Part shown: piece by piece, positions 60,313 through 64,000 of the stretch
How positions within the stretch are numbered: the stretch's first letter is position 1
Layout of the letters: every line of letters starts with the position of its first letter
DNA from: Bugula neritina
Lineage: Eukaryota; Bryozoa; Gymnolaemata; Cheilostomatida; Bugulidae
Direction: 5' to 3'
Length of the DNA stretch: 64,000 nucleotides
Assembly (NCBI GenBank): GCA_964035545.1
Contig: OZ037769.1
Span: forward strand, 11,043,133 to 11,107,132
Translations under genes and position numbers: made by a program
Notes under the pieces: generated by a model
What the model was told of the DNA's origin: nothing
Database searches by the model: none
What the model saw: the letters and a program-made list of their open reading frames with translations, nothing else

Positions 60313-60766
60313 CCATAGAATTTTTTTAGCTTGCGTTTATTCTTCCATAAGTGTCTAATTAATTGCTCAGTTAGAAGGACTAGTTGGCACATTCTATTAC
60401 ATATATAATTGACTTTGATGCTGGAGATTGCAGTTCGTCTGCTAATCGAATACCAGACGCAGCAGTTAAACTTACTGAGTGCAGACAACTCCAGTGGGCC
60501 AGATATCTTAACATAGAAAGCCAAGAAAATGTTTCGGCAGTATTCTGTCCATTTTCAGTTAGCCTTTTCAATTTACTGCTAAGTTTAAATCGTAGTTTCT
60601 CCTTAAATTATTTTGAGAATTTCCAATTTGCTTATCAACCATGCAGTAATTTTACATGTGTACACATTTTTGCAGTTAATTGGTATATTTCTTGAATACT
60701 ATTTTTCTTATCTGAGCAGCTTGAAAGATAGCCTTGCTATTTATTGGTTCCATTTAAACATTCAAA

Positions 60767-60772
60767 AATAAA
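60767..60772 (+). terminator. Candidate polyadenylation signal of DLGAP
   Basis: AATAAA about 455 bp past the stop codon; the first clear signal in the 3' flank. Confidence 0.45.
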
Positions 60773-61085
60773 GTGCATATTAATCAATCAGCACGAGTTC
60801 TTTCAACAAAGATGAGCACTAGTTTAGTTTAGCACCAGTATCTTAATGGGAAGATAACTGCAAGCATTTTGATAACTGTTTGCATGTAATCACTAAAAGT
60901 GGCATCAGTAAAAATGAAATGTGAAGAACTTGAATTATTGTTGATGTGAATAAATCATGAAGAAGCATAGATATGCGATAACTGAAGCAAAGTGTAGGCT
61001 GGGTAATATTTCGTTGATAGTGTGATCCTGTGTGCAATTTTGGAATGAAAAGTTAAAATAACAATTTGGTTTAGCCGCTCTATAT

Positions 61086-61091
61086 TTTATT
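61086..61091 (-). terminator. Polyadenylation signal of RPL23
   Basis: AATAAA on the minus strand 20 bp past the RPL23 stop codon. Confidence 0.7.
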
Positions 61092-61111
61092 GTGAAAAAG
61101 TCGTGTACAGA

Positions 61112-63813
61112 TTAGGCAATAGATCCAGCATTGGAAGCTATCCTTGGCCACAGGTCAGCGCATTCTTTAGCAACAGGTCCAGTGATTGCAGATCCTGAAA
61201 TAAAATCATTGGCATTATACACCAGATATATTTTTTATGAGTACTCCAGCATAGCAAAATTGGTCCAAGGCGAATGACTCCTGTGGTCTGTAGTGTACAA
61301 TATAATATAAAAAAATAATGAAGACTTTGTACATCACTTTCCCCTGACCCTACTCTTCATTCCAAGACTTACCAAAGTCTAAACCATGTGAAACAAGTAA
61401 AATTTTACATCTATCCTTAGTTTCCGGTAATTTTGAAGCATTCAGAGCAACCATTAGTAAACAGCTATTGGTAAAAAAGTTACAAAAAGTGAGGAGACTG
61501 GGAGAAGAATCTGGTTTGTTTACAACCTGGAAATTTTGAGAAATTAAGTTGTGTTACTTAAGAGCTGCTGCTCAAGGCAAATTTGGATTTGATCTCTAAT
61601 AAAGAACGAAGTGTTAACTCTATGGTATAACTTGACTCCGAAGTAGCAGCTGGTTGAAGCTGTAGACTGCATTTAGAGTAGCTGAAGAGACTGCAATAAT
61701 TATAATAAAATTTGGTAACATCTTCCTACGTTTCCTCTTCATACTGCCAACTAAGCAATGTAGACTATTAAGCTTACATGAAATGCTTCTCATTATAATC
61801 ATTATAATACCTACAAAGTCTAACAACCCTCTCACTTAGCAAGCTCTATATAATGTTCATTTATAAACTACCTTTCATTTCTCCTTTGTTGTTGACAATC
61901 ACACCAGCATTATCTTCAAAATATACAAATACTCCTTGCTTCCTTCTTATGCATTTTCTCTGTCGGACCACAACAGCTGGCATTACTGTAAATAATAAAC
62001 TTTATTTGTTACCTGTGCAATTATGAATTGCACAGAGTTCACAACTTGTGGCCAAAAAGGCAGGGGGTAGATAAATTGCCATTCTTGCTGTGTGTGAAAC
62101 CTTTCTTTTGTACTTGAGCTATTTTACTTTCATAAACGTATTGAAACTATAACATCCAACTGTAGGGAAAAATTATAGTGCCCAGCTTCATTCACCGAGT
62201 TAGTCAAATTGTTAGTAGTTTTAAATTATGTTCCAAGTGTAACAATAAGATTTGACCAAATGACTAATTGGTGTTACGCAGAACAAATTAAAACAAAATA
62301 TCATAGCATGCTAGACCCTCCATTAGCTGCAGACATTCAGCAAAACTATGACTTAAATCATGAGGAAGAAACCAAAGATATAAAAAGCTAAGAATACCTT
62401 TTTTTCTAAGCTCTGGTTTTCCTTTTTTGACTGTAGCCAGAACCATGTCGCCAGAACCAGCAGCAGGGAGTCTGTTTAAACATGATTTGATACCAAAGAC
62501 TGCAATGATGTACAGGTTTTTGGCACCTGTAGAATGATGAAAACAACAACCCTGTCATAAAATTTGAAAATATAAGGTCAAATTTAACAGGTTTTAAGGT
62601 CTAAAAATATCTTGAATAACAATTATCCAACTAAAAAGGAGCTAAATAATTTATATGAATACCAGAATTGTCTGCACAGTTCATAACTGCACCAACTGGA
62701 AGACCCAGTGCAATTCGGAATTTTCCTCCAGCGGAACCTCCTCTTCCTGCAAACAAAGTATACTCATGATTGAATTTATATTTTCAGTTTTGTATTTTGT
62801 AATCAACTTTTAGTAGTAGAAATTCATAAATTACTTCTTTATTTAAAAACTGCTTGTCAGTATTAACAATCATTATTTCATGTTGATACTATAATTATAC
62901 GGAGCAAACGTTGCACATTTGTTAACTATATCAATTCTAGGCCAGGCCTAAGAGTAAGCACATTCAGAACAGTTTGAAATCTTATGTCGTTTAATTTTAT
63001 TGACAGTAAACTTAAGTGGTAGCCTATGGCTAAAAGTAAAACCTAAGTTTACTGGCTAAAAGTTAAACGGGTATCCAGTTTGACACAAAGTTAATAATTA
63101 TAATAATTGCCAGATTTATTCGATTTATAGGCAAGAGGATCATTGCTAAAATGAGTAGCAGCTTGATTTTAATCTATCTGTGTCACCAATTACATTTATT
63201 ATAAATCAAATGTGTTACAATCGCAAGCTATTTCACTTTTTGTTAGTTATTTAGTGATTTACATTAGTGTAACTGAATTTTAGCACAAATTTCAATGTGA
63301 ATATATGATCAATGAATCATAAAATCACTATCATAATGATAATTATCATGGGCCTACGAAATCTGTATCATTGAAGTATAACTAGTAGTAGTAGTACTAC
63401 AAATAATCAACAATTAGTATTACTTTTAGTATTAGTATTACTACTACTAGTACTAGTAGTATTTCTAATGGTACAACTCATAACTATAAGTATAAATGAA
63501 ACAGAATGACAAAAAGATATTATAATAAATTAAGAAAAACTATAATCATTATTTGATGTGAAATATTGAATCATTAAAAAGTATTAAAATTGCCATCACG
63601 ATGAAAAACTTGTACTTAAATTCTGTTCGTAGGTTGCAAATATCAAGTGAGTCAGTATTGTGGTTTTTATATGGATAAACTGCAAATAAGTTGATCTAAA
63701 AAGCTAGGAAACATATTCTAATTTTGTTTTTATACGATAAAAGTATACTTTATAATAAGATGGGTTTAAATAATGTGGATTATTATGATAGTAACCTCAC
63801 CTCTTTTAGACAT
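61112..63813 (-). CDS. RPL23: 60S ribosomal protein L23 (uL14), 5 exons, 140 aa
   Basis: Exons (minus): 63801-63813, 62663-62746, 62398-62526, 61872-61985 and 61112-61194, totalling 423 nt including the stop. All junctions are in frame. The length of 140 residues equals that of animal RPL23. The sequence begins with the family's MSKRGRGGS start. It continues through a [13 protein letters not shown] motif and [10 protein letters not shown], then [20 protein letters not shown], and ends in ASNAGSIA. The protein sits on the 60S subunit near the factor-binding face and contacts nascent-chain factors. The first exon is only 13 coding bases, as is common in ribosomal protein genes. It is convergent with DLGAP, with about 800 bp between stops. 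Confidence 0.97.
63365..63470. repeat. ACTAGT-type tract in RPL23 intron 1
   Basis: Irregular TAGTAG/ACTACT triplets like those at 32300 and 52035. Confidence 0.7.
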
Positions 63814-63860
63814 CTTGAACGGCGATAAAGAAAGGAAGTAGCGTCAAGGAAAGCAGATAA
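63814..63860 (-). promoter_or_regulatory. RPL23 5' leader with pyrimidine-rich (TOP-like) start
   Basis: The minus strand reads CTTCCTTTCTTTATCG about 15-30 bases before the ATG. This is a 5' terminal oligopyrimidine type tract expected for ribosomal protein mRNAs under TOR control. The exact start is not visible. Confidence 0.5.
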
Positions 63861-64000
63861 TAACACTCGCTCGAAGATTTGTCTAGCATATCGGGAACTA
63901 CGCTAATGCCACAAAGTTGGCGCATGCATTCGAAATACTGTCATTATTTTCTACATTATTATAGTATACAGTTTGGACGCGAAACCCACTACCAACAAAA

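Overview
The window is nuclear DNA of an invertebrate animal with a viral or Maverick-like block at its left end. The host part is AT-rich and low in coding density. Its genes have many short exons with GT-AG introns, and it carries several repeat families. Three host loci are recognisable: a DLGAP/GKAP scaffold gene, ribosomal protein RPL23 (uL14), and a tandem family of LPCAT-like lysophospholipid acyltransferases. DLGAP points to an animal. I cannot name the phylum.

Layout. (1) Positions 1 to about 6216 are a compact, CpG-rich, intronless virus-like block. It holds a cut-off leftward gene, a probable capsid protein, a small basic protein, a DUF8207-type protein, a phospholipase A2-integrase-chromodomain fusion, a packaging ATPase and a fibre-like repeat protein. 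It ends in iterons and a 101-bp hairpin. Almost every gene starts at the same TATAATAAATG motif. No polymerase or protease is in view; if present they lie left of base 1. (2) Positions 6246-29905 carry three leftward, head-to-tail LPCAT-like genes. The leftmost keeps only exons 1-2 in the window, because the viral block begins 29 bp past its exon-2 splice donor. The middle copy (13082-22025, 7 exons, 345 aa) and the right copy (24066-29905, 7 exons, 348 aa) are complete and in frame. Intron 1 of the middle copy holds a hAT element nested in a pogo-like element, and its intron 2 holds a MITE. (3) Positions 29.9-39.9 kb are repeat-rich and include a decayed LINE. (4) Positions 39.9-60.3 kb carry the rightward DLGAP homologue in at least nine exons. 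Its large intron contains a complete 5,387-bp PIF/Harbinger transposon with perfect terminal repeats, a TAA target duplication and a transposase that joins in frame across six exons. A phase-compatible alternative first exon lies in the same intron. (5) RPL23 (61112-63813, five exons, 140 aa) runs leftward, tail to tail with DLGAP.

The viral genes form a morphogenesis and integration module (capsid, minor capsid, packaging ATPase, fibre, integrase). The Harbinger pair, nuclease plus MADF/Myb-like protein, is the usual two-component transposition system. Exon junctions were joined by hand using splice consensus, codon phase and family similarity; no alignment was run. Coordinates of imperfect repeats are approximate.
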